Source: Acidobacteriota bacterium (GTDB lineage Bacteria > Acidobacteriota > UBA6911 > JACQTF01). Taken from it: a stretch of DNA of 37,849 nt. Positions 1 through 7,640 of the stretch are shown here, one piece after another. The DNA lies in assembly GCA_016210925.1 (NCBI GenBank), contig JACQTF010000223.1, positions 1 through 37,849 on the forward strand. Direction: 5' to 3'. A program made the translations under genes and the position numbers. The notes under the pieces were generated by a model. The model saw only the letters and a list, made by a program, of their open reading frames with translations, was not told where the DNA came from and did not search any database. Within the stretch, counting starts at the first letter, position 1. Every line of letters starts with the position of its first letter.

Positions 1-410
1 ACGCCGAAGAGGTGACCTTCGACGTGTACACGCAAGTCTGGCGGAGCGCAAAGAGCTTTGATGCACAGCGGGGAACTATCACCGCGTGGCTGGTGACGCT
101 GACTCGGAGCTGTGCGATCGACCGACTGCGCTCGGTAGCTGTACGAAGCCAGCACGAAGAACACCTCCCCGAATTCCCTCAAATGGCGGCGTCCCCGGAG
201 AACCCGGAGCAGAGCCAACAGAGGCGCCTGGTGCGAGCCGCCTTGGAGGTGCTGCCGCCCGAACAGCGCCAGGCGATCGAGATGGCGTTCTTCTCAGGGC
301 TCAGTCACTCAGAAGTGGCGACAAAGCTCGGCCTGCCGCTGGGTACTGCCAAGACTCGCATCCGGTTGGGTATGATGAAGCTGCGGGAACTGCTAGGAGC
401 GGGAGCGTAA
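1..410 (+). CDS. ECF-type RNA polymerase sigma factor, 5' truncated by window edge
   Basis: Partial gene. The reading frame is open to the left edge (in frame from base 3), and 135 residues remain. The visible part starts inside sigma region 2 (AEEVTFDVYTQVWR, then TAWLVTLTRSCAIDRLR, matching region 2.3-2.4 of ECF factors). It continues through a short linker to region 4, a helix-turn-helix with LPPEQRQAIEMAFFSGLSHS and then LGLPLGTAKTRIRLGM. There is no region 1 or 3, as expected for the extracytoplasmic-function group. A GTG at base 12 could be mistaken for the start, but the preceding codons still match region 2, so the true start lies outside the window. The next gene, 20 bp downstream, encodes a ChrR-like anti-sigma factor, so this factor is presumably held inactive until the partner senses its signal. 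The regulon is not visible here, though the secreted DUF4331 and TPR genes downstream are candidates (inference). Confidence 0.93.
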   Translation, partial: AEEVTFDVYTQVWRSAKSFDAQRGTITAWLVTLTRSCAIDRLRSVAVRSQHEEHLPEFPQMAASPENPEQSQQRRLVRAALEVLPPEQRQAIEMAFFSGLSHSEVATKLGLPLGTAKTRIRLGMMKLRELLGAGA

Positions 411-430
411 GCTCCCCGGAAAAGGGGCTG

Positions 431-1039
431 ATGTCACACGAATGCGTAACGGACGAAATCAGCGAACAAGCCGCCCTGTATGCCTTGGGCCTGCTCGAGC
501 CGCAAGAAGCACTCGCCTTCCAGAAGCACCTGCGCGCAGGCTGCGCCGCTTGTGAGGCGGAGCTCCATGGGTTCCGCGACACCGCTCTCCTCCTGCCCTT
601 GGCCCTGCCGGAAACCAAGCCCCATCCCCGCGCGAGAGACAAGCTACTCGCCTCCATCAAGAGCGCACCTGGGCCTCAGGTGTGGAAGGCCTGGACCGAC
701 ACCATCTCGGCAAGCCAGCACATCGTTCGCGCGGAACAGGGTACATGGGAACCCGTGGGCTTGGAAGGCATCAGCGTCAAGCAGCTCTATGTGGACCCGG
801 TACAGGACACGGTGACCATGCTGGTACGCATGGACCCTGGTGCTAGATACCCGATGCACCGCCACGCCGCCCCAGAGCAGTGCCTCGTACTCGAGGGAGA
901 CCTGCGCATCGGCGACCTGGTCTTTCGTGCCGGTGACTACCGATGTGCGGCAGCGGAAAGCATTGATCAGCCCAGCTACACCGAGCAGGGTTGTCTGCTG
1001 CTGATCGTCTCCTCCCAGCACGACCAACTGCTGGCCTGA
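431..1039 (+). CDS. ChrR-like anti-sigma factor: zinc-binding N-terminus plus C-terminal cupin
   Basis: 202 aa. The N-terminal part carries a zinc-binding anti-sigma (ZAS-like) signature: H33, C38 and C41 in HLRAGCAAC, a slightly wider H-x4-C-x2-C than the usual H-x3-C-x2-C, with H3 as a possible fourth ligand. A linker follows, then a cupin barrel at about residues 110-195 with H143, H145 and E149 in MHRHAAPEQ and the second cupin motif around GDLVFRAGDY. In the ChrR family the N-terminal domain binds the ECF sigma factor, and the cupin, often metal-bound, senses an oxidant or small ligand. The gene lies directly behind the ECF gene, the standard sigma/anti-sigma operon order. The ATG at 431 was chosen because the domain begins there and an AAAAGGGG stretch sits just upstream. 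The same frame is open further upstream inside the sigma gene, but that part is a shadow. The ligand cannot be told from sequence. Confidence 0.88.
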   Translation: MSHECVTDEISEQAALYALGLLEPQEALAFQKHLRAGCAACEAELHGFRDTALLLPLALPETKPHPRARDKLLASIKSAPGPQVWKAWTDTISASQHIVRAEQGTWEPVGLEGISVKQLYVDPVQDTVTMLVRMDPGARYPMHRHAAPEQCLVLEGDLRIGDLVFRAGDYRCAAAESIDQPSYTEQGCLLLIVSSQHDQLLA

Positions 1040-1468
1040 AGATTTTTCCCCATCCAATCAGGCGGCATTTCCGTATTGCCAAGGCGGGATACGGAAACTG
1101 CAGGACTCTGCCCCCGCTCTCTTCATCCTGGTACAGAATCGCACCCTCAACCATGGTGCGACTCAGACGTGACCCCAACAGCAAGCCCGTCTGGGTCGCC
1201 CCCGTCAGTGGGTAAATCCGATCTGCCAAAAACTCCGTAGATAGGATTTAGGAGCGGACAACTTCTGGGGGTGGGAGGCCCTGAAACAGAAGAGAGAGAG
1301 ATCAGGTGGGCAAGGTCCACCCGGCTGACCAGCCCCTGCCCGCTGGACAACACGACTGGAATACGGTTCGCAAAGTTTGGGTAGTTGACAATGAATATTC
1401 TGGTTGAAAGTTGGACGGCCAACTGTTCGGCAGCCAAGGTTTAATCAGCCTGACAAAGGAGTTCAAGC
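1040..1468. other. 429-bp intergenic region between anti-sigma factor and DUF4331 genes
   Basis: I find no credible gene here; short frames on both strands lack family resemblance and good ribosome sites. It contains a nested dyad at 1068-1097 and a perfect 6-bp hairpin with a 4-nt loop at 1409-1424 (AGTTGG/CCAACT). A TTGACA hexamer at 1385-1390 lacks a convincing -10 at 16-18 bp. A clear Shine-Dalgarno AAAGGAG lies near 1456-1462 for the next gene. The promoter for the DUF4331 gene probably lies here but cannot be fixed by eye. Confidence 0.6.
1068..1097. terminator. Nested inverted repeat after the anti-sigma factor gene
   Basis: A perfect 9-bp inverted repeat (TTTCCGTAT at 1068-1076, ATACGGAAA at 1089-1097) encloses a smaller GCC/GGC pair. 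It starts 29 bp after the stop codon of the anti-sigma gene. There is no T-run after it, so it is not a canonical intrinsic terminator. It could stabilise the transcript end or bind a dimeric regulator. Confidence 0.35.
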
Positions 1469-3043
1469 ATGAAAAGACTAAGAGTAATCGTCGCGGTGGC
1501 GATGGCAGTGATGATGGCCGCACCCGCAAGCTTTTTTGGGGCCAATCATCGCGAGGCACCGATCACCGCCCTAGACCGCCTGGCTGACATCGCCGATTTT
1601 TTTGCGTTTGTCAGCTACGACAATCCGGACAAAGTGACGTTCATTCTCGACGTAGATCCCTTGTTGGAGCCGGCCAATGGCCCCAACTATTTTCCCTTCG
1701 ATCCTGAGATTCTCTATGCGGTTAAGATCGACAACAACAATGATGCCGTGGAAGACGTCACGTTCGAATTTCGATTCCAAACGGAAATCCGATTGGCGGA
1801 TGTCTTCACTGGCTTTGTTGGAGCCTTGGGTGGCGTGAATGCACCGGCCAATTCACCGGCGCCGGTTGCGCCAGGCACGCCGATCGTCCCGCCAGCGATC
1901 ACTGCATTGGATGGCTCCGGCTCCGAAGGCTTGAGCCTGCGCCAGAACTACACCGTCACACTGGTGCGTGGGGCGGGTCCCGGTGCTGTGCGTACTCCCT
2001 TGACGAATGCGACCGGCAAACCGCTGTTTGCGGTCCCGTCGAACGTCGGCCCCAGGACCATGCCGGACTACCCGGCCCTGGCCAAGCAGGGTATCTACAG
2101 CCTGGGCAGCGGCATCCGGGTCTTTGCCGGCACGGTGGACGATCCATTCTGGATTGACTTGGGTGCAGCCTTTGACTCGCTCAACTTCCGCGCCACCGGT
2201 TTCCCCGTCCCGGGCGTCCTCAGCGACACTCAAGACGCCGATGACACCCAGAACTTCGCTGCGGACGACGTGGCAGGGTACAACGTGAACGCGATTGCCA
2301 TCGAAGTGCCGACGGCCCTACTCACCCGCGAGGGAGTGAAACTTCCAGCCACCCATCCGGGAGCCACGATCGGCCCCTGGGGCACGACGTCGCGGCCGCG
2401 CGTGACCATCCGCCGCTCACCCTTGCCGGCGCTGGGCGAAGGCCCGTTTCGTCAGGTCCAGCGCATGGGCCACCCGTTGTTCAACGAGCTGATCATCGGC
2501 ACGGGGTTCAAGGATAGATTCAGCATGAGCCCGCCCAAGGACGATGCGCAGTTTGCCAATTTCGCCCTCGATCCGCTCCTGGCGCGCGTGCTGAATGCGG
2601 TCTACGAGGCGCTCTTCGGTCCCAATGTCCTTCCCATTCCTACCCCGCCACGCACCGACTTGTTGCCCCTCGTTCAATACCGGCCGCCGATTGCCGCACC
2701 CGGCACCGCGGTTGGTCCGGTGGCTGATTTGCTCCGGCTCAACACTGGCGTGGCGGCAACGCAAGCCGCGCAGCGCAAGCGACTGGGTGTGCTGGCCGGC
2801 GATTTGGCTGGTTATCCCAATGGCCGTCGCGTCTCCGACGATGTGACGGACATCGCGGCACGAGCGGTAGCCGGCGTACTGGCCACGGGCTTCAATAAAT
2901 TCCCGCACAATCGGATCGGGGACGGCGTCAACGCCAACGATGCGCCTTATCAGGAGACGTTCCCGTACGTGGCGTTTGCCCACAGCGGGCGCAACAGCCG
3001 TCATGTGGATCCAGGCGAGGCCGGAGGGGGCCCCGTCAATTAA
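1469..3043 (+). CDS. Secreted DUF4331 domain protein
   Basis: 524 aa. A signal peptide (MKRLRV, a hydrophobic stretch, then AAPASFFGA) is followed at once by NHREAPITALDRLADIADFFAF, the hallmark opening of DUF4331 proteins (usually SSHREAP...D..AD..D.YAF). The repeat-like IDNNNDAVEDVTFEFRF and the C-terminal NDAPYQETFPYVAFAHSG segment also fit the family, and the length is typical. DUF4331 proteins are exported and of unknown function. No catalytic motif is evident, and the many Asp/Asn clusters suggest metal-stabilised beta structure (inference). The ATG has a good AAAGGAG Shine-Dalgarno about 7 bp upstream. A TPR gene follows 76 bp downstream, separated by a strong hairpin. Both products carry signal peptides and probably work together outside the cytoplasm. 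Confidence 0.9.
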   Translation: MKRLRVIVAVAMAVMMAAPASFFGANHREAPITALDRLADIADFFAFVSYDNPDKVTFILDVDPLLEPANGPNYFPFDPEILYAVKIDNNNDAVEDVTFEFRFQTEIRLADVFTGFVGALGGVNAPANSPAPVAPGTPIVPPAITALDGSGSEGLSLRQNYTVTLVRGAGPGAVRTPLTNATGKPLFAVPSNVGPRTMPDYPALAKQGIYSLGSGIRVFAGTVDDPFWIDLGAAFDSLNFRATGFPVPGVLSDTQDADDTQNFAADDVAGYNVNAIAIEVPTALLTREGVKLPATHPGATIGPWGTTSRPRVTIRRSPLPALGEGPFRQVQRMGHPLFNELIIGTGFKDRFSMSPPKDDAQFANFALDPLLARVLNAVYEALFGPNVLPIPTPPRTDLLPLVQYRPPIAAPGTAVGPVADLLRLNTGVAATQAAQRKRLGVLAGDLAGYPNGRRVSDDVTDIAARAVAGVLATGFNKFPHNRIGDGVNANDAPYQETFPYVAFAHSGRNSRHVDPGEAGGGPVN

Positions 3044-3058
3044 CCGGGCCGACTGTCG

Positions 3059-3086
3059 TGGCCGTGTGCGAGAGCGCACACGGCCA
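3059..3086 (+). terminator. 12-bp perfect hairpin between DUF4331 and TPR genes
   Basis: TGGCCGTGTGCG (3059-3070) and CGCACACGGCCA (3075-3086) form a perfect 12-bp stem with an AGAG tetraloop. It begins 15 bp after the DUF4331 stop codon and ends 33 bp before the TPR start. Only a weak pyrimidine run (CTCTCTCAAATTT) follows, so termination is probably partial. The likely effect is to lower TPR expression relative to DUF4331 or to protect the upstream mRNA from 3' decay. Confidence 0.7.
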
Positions 3087-3119
3087 GGGACTCTCTCAAA
3101 TTTCGCTGGAGGATTTGCC

Positions 3120-4403
3120 ATGAAGACTCACGGTGCTGCGGTGGTTGCGCTCTTTTCGGTTCTTGCGGTGTCCGGCCAGACACCGCCGGCTCATCTCTCG
3201 CCTGCCCAACAGAAGATGGCCTGGGCGCAGAAGGCCATCGAGGAAAATTCCGAGCGCTACCAACCCCACAACGATCTCGCGCTGGCACTTTCCCGCCGGG
3301 CGCGCGAGACCTCCGATCCCGCCTACTACGCGCAGGCGGAAGAGGCACTAAGGAATTCCTTTCGTCTCGCGCCCGACAACTTTGAAGGCCAGAAGGTTCG
3401 GGCTTGGATTCTTCTGGGCAAACACGAATTCGCCCAGGCCTTGGAGGCTGCCAAGGCGCTGAACCGGCGCGCGCCCGACGACATCCTGGTGTACGGGCTC
3501 CTGGCCGACGCTCACATCGAACTGGGCAACTACCAGGAAGCCGAAGAGGCTGCACAATGGATGCTCGACATGCGTCCTGGCAACGTGCCCGGTCTCACCC
3601 GTGCAGCGTATCTGAGGGAGCTTTTCGGCGACATCGACGGCGCCATCGAGTTGATGAACGCGGCTTACCAGCGGACCCCCTACGACGAGGTGGAAGACCG
3701 CGCTTGGATCCTGACCCACATCGCCCACCTGCAGCTCATGACCGGAAAAGCGGATGGCGCGGAGAAGGTGCTGCAGCGCGCCCTCGAGCTCTTCCCCGGA
3801 TACCACTATGCCCTGGCCAACCTGGCAAGGGTCCGGATCGTGCAACAAAGGCACGCAGAGGCCATTGACCTGCTGCGCCAACGCTTCCAGGCTGCGCCGT
3901 ATCCTGAGAACCTCTACGGGCTGGCGGAAGCACTGGAGCAAGCAGGCCGCCTCCAGGAAGCCAAAGTCGCGTACGCTGATTTTGAGGAGAAAGCCCGCCG
4001 CGAAATGGACTGGGCCGACAACGCCAATCGCGAGCTGATTTTCTACTACGCCGACCACGCTCAGAAGCCGGCCGAGGCCCTTCGTCTGGCACGTCATGAG
4101 GCGGAGCGGCGCCGCGACGTCCAGACACTGGACACCTACGCCTGGGCACTCTGCGTCAACGGTGAATACGCCGAGGCTCGCAAGCAGATTGAAAGCGCTC
4201 TGGCAGTCGGAATCCACGACGCAAAGTTTTTCTACCACGCCGGTGCCATCGCCTCGAAGCTGAACGACCAGGCTACGGCCGCACGCTATCTCACACAGTC
4301 GCTCGACCTGAACCCGGTCTCGGAATTCTCCACGGCCGCACGCAAGGCGCTTGCCACGGTCTCGTATCCGGCGGCAGGGGTCGCGGGGCGGGATCACCGG
4401 TGA
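3120..4403 (+). CDS. Secreted tetratricopeptide-repeat protein
   Basis: 427 aa. An N-terminal signal peptide (MKTHGAAVVALFSVLAVSGQ) is followed by about nine helical-pair repeats of TPR type over residues 30-415. Typical units include YYAQAEEALRNSFRLAPDN, ALEAAKALNRRAPDD, GNYQEAEEAAQWMLDMRPG and AEKVLQRALELFPGYHYA. There is no enzymatic domain, so it is probably a periplasmic scaffold. The ATG at 3120 was chosen because the signal peptide starts there and a GGAGG lies about 7 bp upstream. The frame is open further upstream but overlaps the end of the DUF4331 gene without family support. It is the last gene of the left-hand plus-strand group, and its end faces the RNase H gene across a 31-bp gap. 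Confidence 0.85.
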   Translation: MKTHGAAVVALFSVLAVSGQTPPAHLSPAQQKMAWAQKAIEENSERYQPHNDLALALSRRARETSDPAYYAQAEEALRNSFRLAPDNFEGQKVRAWILLGKHEFAQALEAAKALNRRAPDDILVYGLLADAHIELGNYQEAEEAAQWMLDMRPGNVPGLTRAAYLRELFGDIDGAIELMNAAYQRTPYDEVEDRAWILTHIAHLQLMTGKADGAEKVLQRALELFPGYHYALANLARVRIVQQRHAEAIDLLRQRFQAAPYPENLYGLAEALEQAGRLQEAKVAYADFEEKARREMDWADNANRELIFYYADHAQKPAEALRLARHEAERRRDVQTLDTYAWALCVNGEYAEARKQIESALAVGIHDAKFFYHAGAIASKLNDQATAARYLTQSLDLNPVSEFSTAARKALATVSYPAAGVAGRDHR

Positions 4404-4434
4404 ATCGCGGGCGGGGCGGGGCTCAGAGAGCAAC

Positions 4435-4923
4435 TCATGCGTCCCGGGACGGTTCCGACACCTCCACCCGGGATGTCCGGGAATCCATGGCCTGGTTGGC
4501 CAGCCGGTCTGCCTCCTTGTTCTGCTCCCTGGGAATGTGCTCGATGGAAAAGTCGCGCAAGGCCCCGACGTAGCGATGAGCCTGCTCATGGAGGGGCTTG
4601 ATGTTCTGGTGCTTGACCTTGTATCTGCCCAGGACCTGTTGGACCACCAGGAGGGAGTCGGAGAAGACTTTCAAGCGGAAGAAGCCATTGTTGAGGGCAA
4701 AGCGCAGGGCCGCCAGCAGCGCGGAGTATTCGGCGTAGTTGTTGGTCTGCTTTCCCAGGTACCCGGAGATCCGGGCGACGGTGCGCTCCTGGGAATCCAG
4801 CAGGTGGACCCCGAAGCCAGCCTCGCCGGGATTGCCCCGGGACCCGCCGTCGATGTAAGCGGTCAACTTCCCTGTGCCAACCGGCTGGCGCGACGGGCGC
4901 TCACACGAAGGCTTCTTGGGCAT
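4435..4923 (-). CDS. rnhA: RNase HI-type ribonuclease
   Basis: 162 aa. This is the RNase H fold that cleaves RNA in RNA-DNA hybrids. The four acidic active-site residues are visible: D25 in YIDGGSRGNPGEAG, E65 in NNYAEYSALL, D89 in KVFSDSLLVV and D139 in NKEADRLANQA. The DGGSRGNPG form is that of the Bacillus/archaeal-like RNase HI group. It lacks the basic protrusion of the E. coli enzyme and has a short N-terminal tail rather than a hybrid-binding domain. The ATG at 4923 overlaps the end of the upstream zinc-ribbon gene by 23 bp, suggesting translational coupling. A longer frame starting at 4989 would lie inside that gene and adds nothing family-like. A zinc-ribbon protein followed by RNase H is a recurring bacterial gene pair. 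Confidence 0.9.
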   Translation of the reverse strand: MPKKPSCERPSRQPVGTGKLTAYIDGGSRGNPGEAGFGVHLLDSQERTVARISGYLGKQTNNYAEYSALLAALRFALNNGFFRLKVFSDSLLVVQQVLGRYKVKHQNIKPLHEQAHRYVGALRDFSIEHIPREQNKEADRLANQAMDSRTSRVEVSEPSRDA

Positions 4924-5626
4924 TGCCACGATAGTAGAGGATTCGGTTGCAGCTCTCGCAGGAAAGGATCTGGTCGTTTCTCCGGACATCGTTGAAGACC
5001 TGGGGGCGCAACTTCACGTGGCAGACGGTGCAGGATTCGTCCCTGGCTTCTGCCAGAGCGATGCCGCGGCGGAGTTGGGCCAGGGTCTTATAGCGTTCCA
5101 GGAGATCCTGCGAAATGAAGCGCTCCAGGTCTGCCTTCCTGGTGGCCAGTTGCTCGATCTCCACCTGGATCGCGGCGCTGGATTTCTTGTAATCATTCTC
5201 TTGCCGCCGGACCTGTTCTTCTTCCTGGCGGTACGTCGCCTCCAGGATCTTGATCTCCCGCTCCAGCCTCTCCACGCGTTCCATGTGGTCCAGGATGATA
5301 TCTTCCTTTTGGGTGATCTCCTCCTTGCAGCCTTCGATCTCCTTGAGGACCGCCTGGTACTCCTTGTTGGTTTTCACTTCCATGAGCTGGTCCTTGTACT
5401 TGGAGAGCCGCGGCCGGAGAAGATCCGCCTCGCCTTCCAGCTTGCGCCGCTCCTTCTGGGAACTTTCCAGCTGCTCCTTCAGGGCCAGCGCGTCCACCTG
5501 TCTGTGACCGAGCTCCTGCTGGAGCGCGACGATCTTCTGGGGGAACTCGGACGCCTGGCGATTCAACTCCAGGATGCGAAGGTCAATCTCCTGCAGACGA
5601 ATCAGTGCTTCCAGATGGGGGTTCAT
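4901..5626 (-). CDS. Coiled-coil protein with C4-type zinc ribbon (DUF164 / zf-RING_7)
   Basis: 241 aa. Residues about 5-180 are a long, charged, heptad-rich coiled coil (LIRLQEIDLRILELNRQ through EQLATRKADLERF). Residues about 195-232 form a C4 zinc ribbon with CTVCHVKLRPQ and, further on, CESCNRILYY. This matches the C4-type zinc ribbon domain family related to Helicobacter HP0958/FlgZ. Proposed roles range from RNA binding to scaffolding; the function in this organism is unknown. The gene is coupled to RNase H downstream (23-bp overlap). Upstream it is separated from the tRNA by a heptamer-type inverted repeat. Confidence 0.88.
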   Translation of the reverse strand: MNPHLEALIRLQEIDLRILELNRQASEFPQKIVALQQELGHRQVDALALKEQLESSQKERRKLEGEADLLRPRLSKYKDQLMEVKTNKEYQAVLKEIEGCKEEITQKEDIILDHMERVERLEREIKILEATYRQEEEQVRRQENDYKKSSAAIQVEIEQLATRKADLERFISQDLLERYKTLAQLRRGIALAEARDESCTVCHVKLRPQVFNDVRRNDQILSCESCNRILYYRGNAQEAFV

Positions 5627-5637
5627 GTTTGATGCGA

Positions 5638-5725
5638 ACCCAAAACTCTGAAATCTAAAACCTAAAAACTTGTAGCCTACCCCTCTTCCGGTTTTAGGTT
5701 TTGGGTTTTAGAGTTTTAGGTTTTG
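5638..5725. repeat. Heptamer inverted-repeat element A
   Basis: The right arm (5690-5725) reads as tandem 7-8 bp words GGTTTTA, GGTTTTG, GGTTTTA, GAGTTTTA, GGTTTT. The left arm (5638-5669) is its near-complete reverse complement, and about 20 nt lie between them. The result is a long imperfect hairpin of about 32 bp in the gap between the zinc-ribbon gene and the tRNA. It has the same architecture as the elements at 5823, 12724, 18271 and 24051. Confidence 0.85.
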
Positions 5726-5731
5726 TTCATG

Positions 5732-5804
5732 TGGGCCCTCTAGGATTCGAACCTAGGACTGCCCGGTTATGAGCCGGGAGCTCTGACCGCTGAGCTAAGG
5801 GCCC
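5732..5804 (-). tRNA. tRNA with CAU anticodon, probably tRNA-Ile2 (lysidine type)
   Basis: A 73-nt cloverleaf on the minus strand. The 7-bp acceptor stem GGGCCCU/AGGGCCC is perfect, with discriminator A and no encoded CCA. It has a D arm (TAGCTCAGCGGTCAGAGC), an anticodon stem CCCGG/CCGGG with loop CTCATAA (anticodon at 5769-5771), and a T arm around GGTTCGAATCC. CAU can be elongator Met, initiator Met or Ile2. An initiator is unlikely because positions 1-72 pair and the GGG/CCC anticodon-stem signature is absent. The CTCATAA loop and the GGGCCCTTAGCTC start resemble known Ile2 tRNAs, in which TilS converts C34 to lysidine, so I favour Ile2 over elongator Met. Confidence 0.93.
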
Positions 5805-5822
5805 ACGCTTTCCAAGAGTTTT

Positions 5823-5881
5823 CAGTTCTCAGTTCTCAGTTTTCAGTTCTTGAAGCCATTTTAACTGAGAACTGAGAACTG
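5823..5881. repeat. Heptamer inverted-repeat element B
   Basis: A perfect 19-bp inverted repeat (arms 5823-5841 and 5863-5881) around a 21-nt loop. The left arm and its flanks are tandem 7-mers of the CAGTTCT type. It lies between the rpoD terminator and the tRNA. It has the same design as element A but uses a different word. Confidence 0.9.
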
Positions 5882-5887
5882 CTAACG

Positions 5888-5919
5888 ACAAAAAGAAAAG
5901 CCGTCCCTGCGGACGGCTT
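5888..5919 (-). terminator. Intrinsic terminator of the mutS2-dnaG-rpoD operon
   Basis: On the minus strand a perfect 9-bp stem AAGCCGTCC/GGACGGCTT (5911-5919 and 5898-5906) with a 4-nt loop is followed by TTTTCTTTTT. It begins 5 bp after the rpoD stop codon. This is a textbook rho-independent terminator. Confidence 0.93.
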
Positions 5920-5924
5920 CCGGA

Positions 5925-7607
5925 TCACTCCCGAGTGGTCCCTTCCAGGAAGGCTTTCAGTCGCTTGCTCCGGGAAGGATGTCTCAGCTTCCGGAGCGCT
6001 TTCGCCTCGATCTGGCGAATACGCTCCCGGGTCACGCTGAATTTCTGGCCCACTTCCTCCAGGGTGTGCTCGCTGCCGTCGCCCAGGCCGAACCGCATCT
6101 TGATCACCTGTTTTTCCCTGCTGGTGAGGGTGTTCAGTACGTGCTCCGTCTGCTCCTTCAGGTTCAGGTTGATGACGGCTTCCGCCGGCGAAACCACGCC
6201 TTTGTCCTCGATGAAGTCTCCCAGGTGGCTGTCTTCCTCCTCTCCGATGGGCGTCTCCAGGGAGATGGGCTCCTGGGCGATCTTGAGGACCTTCCGCACT
6301 TTGCTCACCGGGATGTCCATCTTCTTTCCGATCTCCTCGGCGGTGGGCTCGCGGCCGTACTCCTGCACCAGAGCCCGGGAGGTGCGGATCAACTTGTTGA
6401 TGGTCTCGATCATGTGCACCGGGATCCGGATGGTGCGCGCCTGGTCCGCAATGGCCCGGGTGATGGCCTGCCGGATCCACCAGGTGGCGTAGGTTGAGAA
6501 CTTGTAACCGCGCCGGTATTCGAACTTGTCCACCGCCTTCATCAGGCCGATGTTCCCCTCCTGGATCAGGTCCAGGAACTGGAGCCCACGATTGGTGTAT
6601 TTCTTGGCGATGGAGACCACCAGGCGCAGGTTGGCCTCCACCAGCTCTTTCTTCGCAATGTCCGCTTCCAACTCCCCACTCTTGATGGTGGCCAGGGTCC
6701 GCTTCAACTCCACGGCAGTAGCCACGGAATCGGCTTCGATCTGGTGGATTTCACCCTCGATCTTCTTGATCTTCTGCTTGATCTTCCGGGCGTCCTCCAG
6801 TTTGCGGGGACCCTCGAGCATCTTGCGAGACTTTTCCCCCTCTCGCTCCAGGGCAATGACGCGGTCCACGGTGGACCGGATGGCCTCCACCAGCTTCAGG
6901 TGATAGCCCGCATTGAGGTCCAGGGAACGGATCAGCTTCGCGATGAGGATGCGACCCCGTGCCAGCCTGACCTGCTGCCTCTTGAAGTTCCGGCTGCCCT
7001 TCTTGCTGGAGGCCAGTCTCCTGCGCACCCGGTCCGTCCGGCGGGCCTGTTGCTTGAGCCCATCGATGGCCCTGAGGGTCTCCCTTTTCTTCTCCTCGAT
7101 GCTCTCCTCGGTGAGCTCGTCATCGCTGAAGATGATCACCTCCTTGATGGTGACCAGATCCTTCTTGAGCTGCTCTCCCAGCTTGATGATCTCCTTGAGC
7201 ACGATGGGAGACCGGGAGATGGCCTTCAGCACTAGATTCTGGCCCCGCTCGATGCGCTTGGCGATCGCCACCTCCCCTTCCCGGCTCAGCAGGGGAACCG
7301 TACCCATCTCCCGCAGGTACATGCGCACCGGATCGTTGGTCTTGTCCAGGGCAGCGGTCGGCACCTCCTCTTCCTCCGCAGCCCCTTCCCGGGCCAGGGC
7401 TTTCTTCTTGGCCGCGTGGTAACTCTGCTCGGACTCCACTACCTCGATGCCTGCTGAACCAAACAGCGAAAAGATGTTGTCCAGCTCCTCGGACGAACTG
7501 AGATCGTCCGGCAAGAGGTCGTTGACCTCGTCGTAGAGTAAATAACCCTTCTCTTTTCCCAGAAGGATCAGTTCCTTGACCTCGTCATACTTGTCTTCAA
7601 TCGACAA
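5925..7607 (-). CDS. rpoD: Primary sigma factor RpoD (sigma-70)
   Basis: 560 aa, the housekeeping sigma subunit that directs RNA polymerase to -35/-10 promoters. Region 1.1 is short (residues 1-70). Region 1.2 carries [20 protein letters not shown] near residue 90. A charged non-conserved segment of nearly 200 residues follows. Regions 2.1-2.4 (about 315-400) contain [31 protein letters not shown] and [14 protein letters not shown]. Region 3 contains RIPVHM and [10 protein letters not shown]. Region 4 (about 495-555) has the helix-turn-helix [20 protein letters not shown]. All promoter-contact motifs are intact. It is the last gene of the operon after dnaG (33-bp gap) and is followed at once by an intrinsic terminator. 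The dnaG-rpoD pairing is the conserved macromolecular-synthesis arrangement. Confidence 0.98.
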   Translation of the reverse strand: MSIEDKYDEVKELILLGKEKGYLLYDEVNDLLPDDLSSSEELDNIFSLFGSAGIEVVESEQSYHAAKKKALAREGAAEEEEVPTAALDKTNDPVRMYLREMGTVPLLSREGEVAIAKRIERGQNLVLKAISRSPIVLKEIIKLGEQLKKDLVTIKEVIIFSDDELTEESIEEKKRETLRAIDGLKQQARRTDRVRRRLASSKKGSRNFKRQQVRLARGRILIAKLIRSLDLNAGYHLKLVEAIRSTVDRVIALEREGEKSRKMLEGPRKLEDARKIKQKIKKIEGEIHQIEADSVATAVELKRTLATIKSGELEADIAKKELVEANLRLVVSIAKKYTNRGLQFLDLIQEGNIGLMKAVDKFEYRRGYKFSTYATWWIRQAITRAIADQARTIRIPVHMIETINKLIRTSRALVQEYGREPTAEEIGKKMDIPVSKVRKVLKIAQEPISLETPIGEEEDSHLGDFIEDKGVVSPAEAVINLNLKEQTEHVLNTLTSREKQVIKMRFGLGDGSEHTLEEVGQKFSVTRERIRQIEAKALRKLRHPSRSKRLKAFLEGTTRE

Positions 7608-7640
7608 TCTTTTCTTCCTCCGTCCGCCCGGGGGGAAAAA

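Noticed and set aside
86-430. N-terminal extension of the anti-sigma frame into the sigma gene
   Set aside because: Residues before MSHECVTDE are out-of-frame translation of the sigma factor and lack family similarity.
1385-1390. TTGACA as the -35 box of the DUF4331 gene
   Set aside because: No acceptable -10 hexamer lies 16-18 bp downstream, so it is not listed as a promoter.
4924-4989. ATG start for RNase H at 4989
   Set aside because: The added 22 residues come from the zinc-ribbon gene in another frame. The ATG at 4923 gives a normal-length enzyme.
5638-5881. CRISPR array or IS ends
   Set aside because: The repeat units are 7 bp, contiguous and dyad-arranged with no spacers, and there are no cas genes or transposase.
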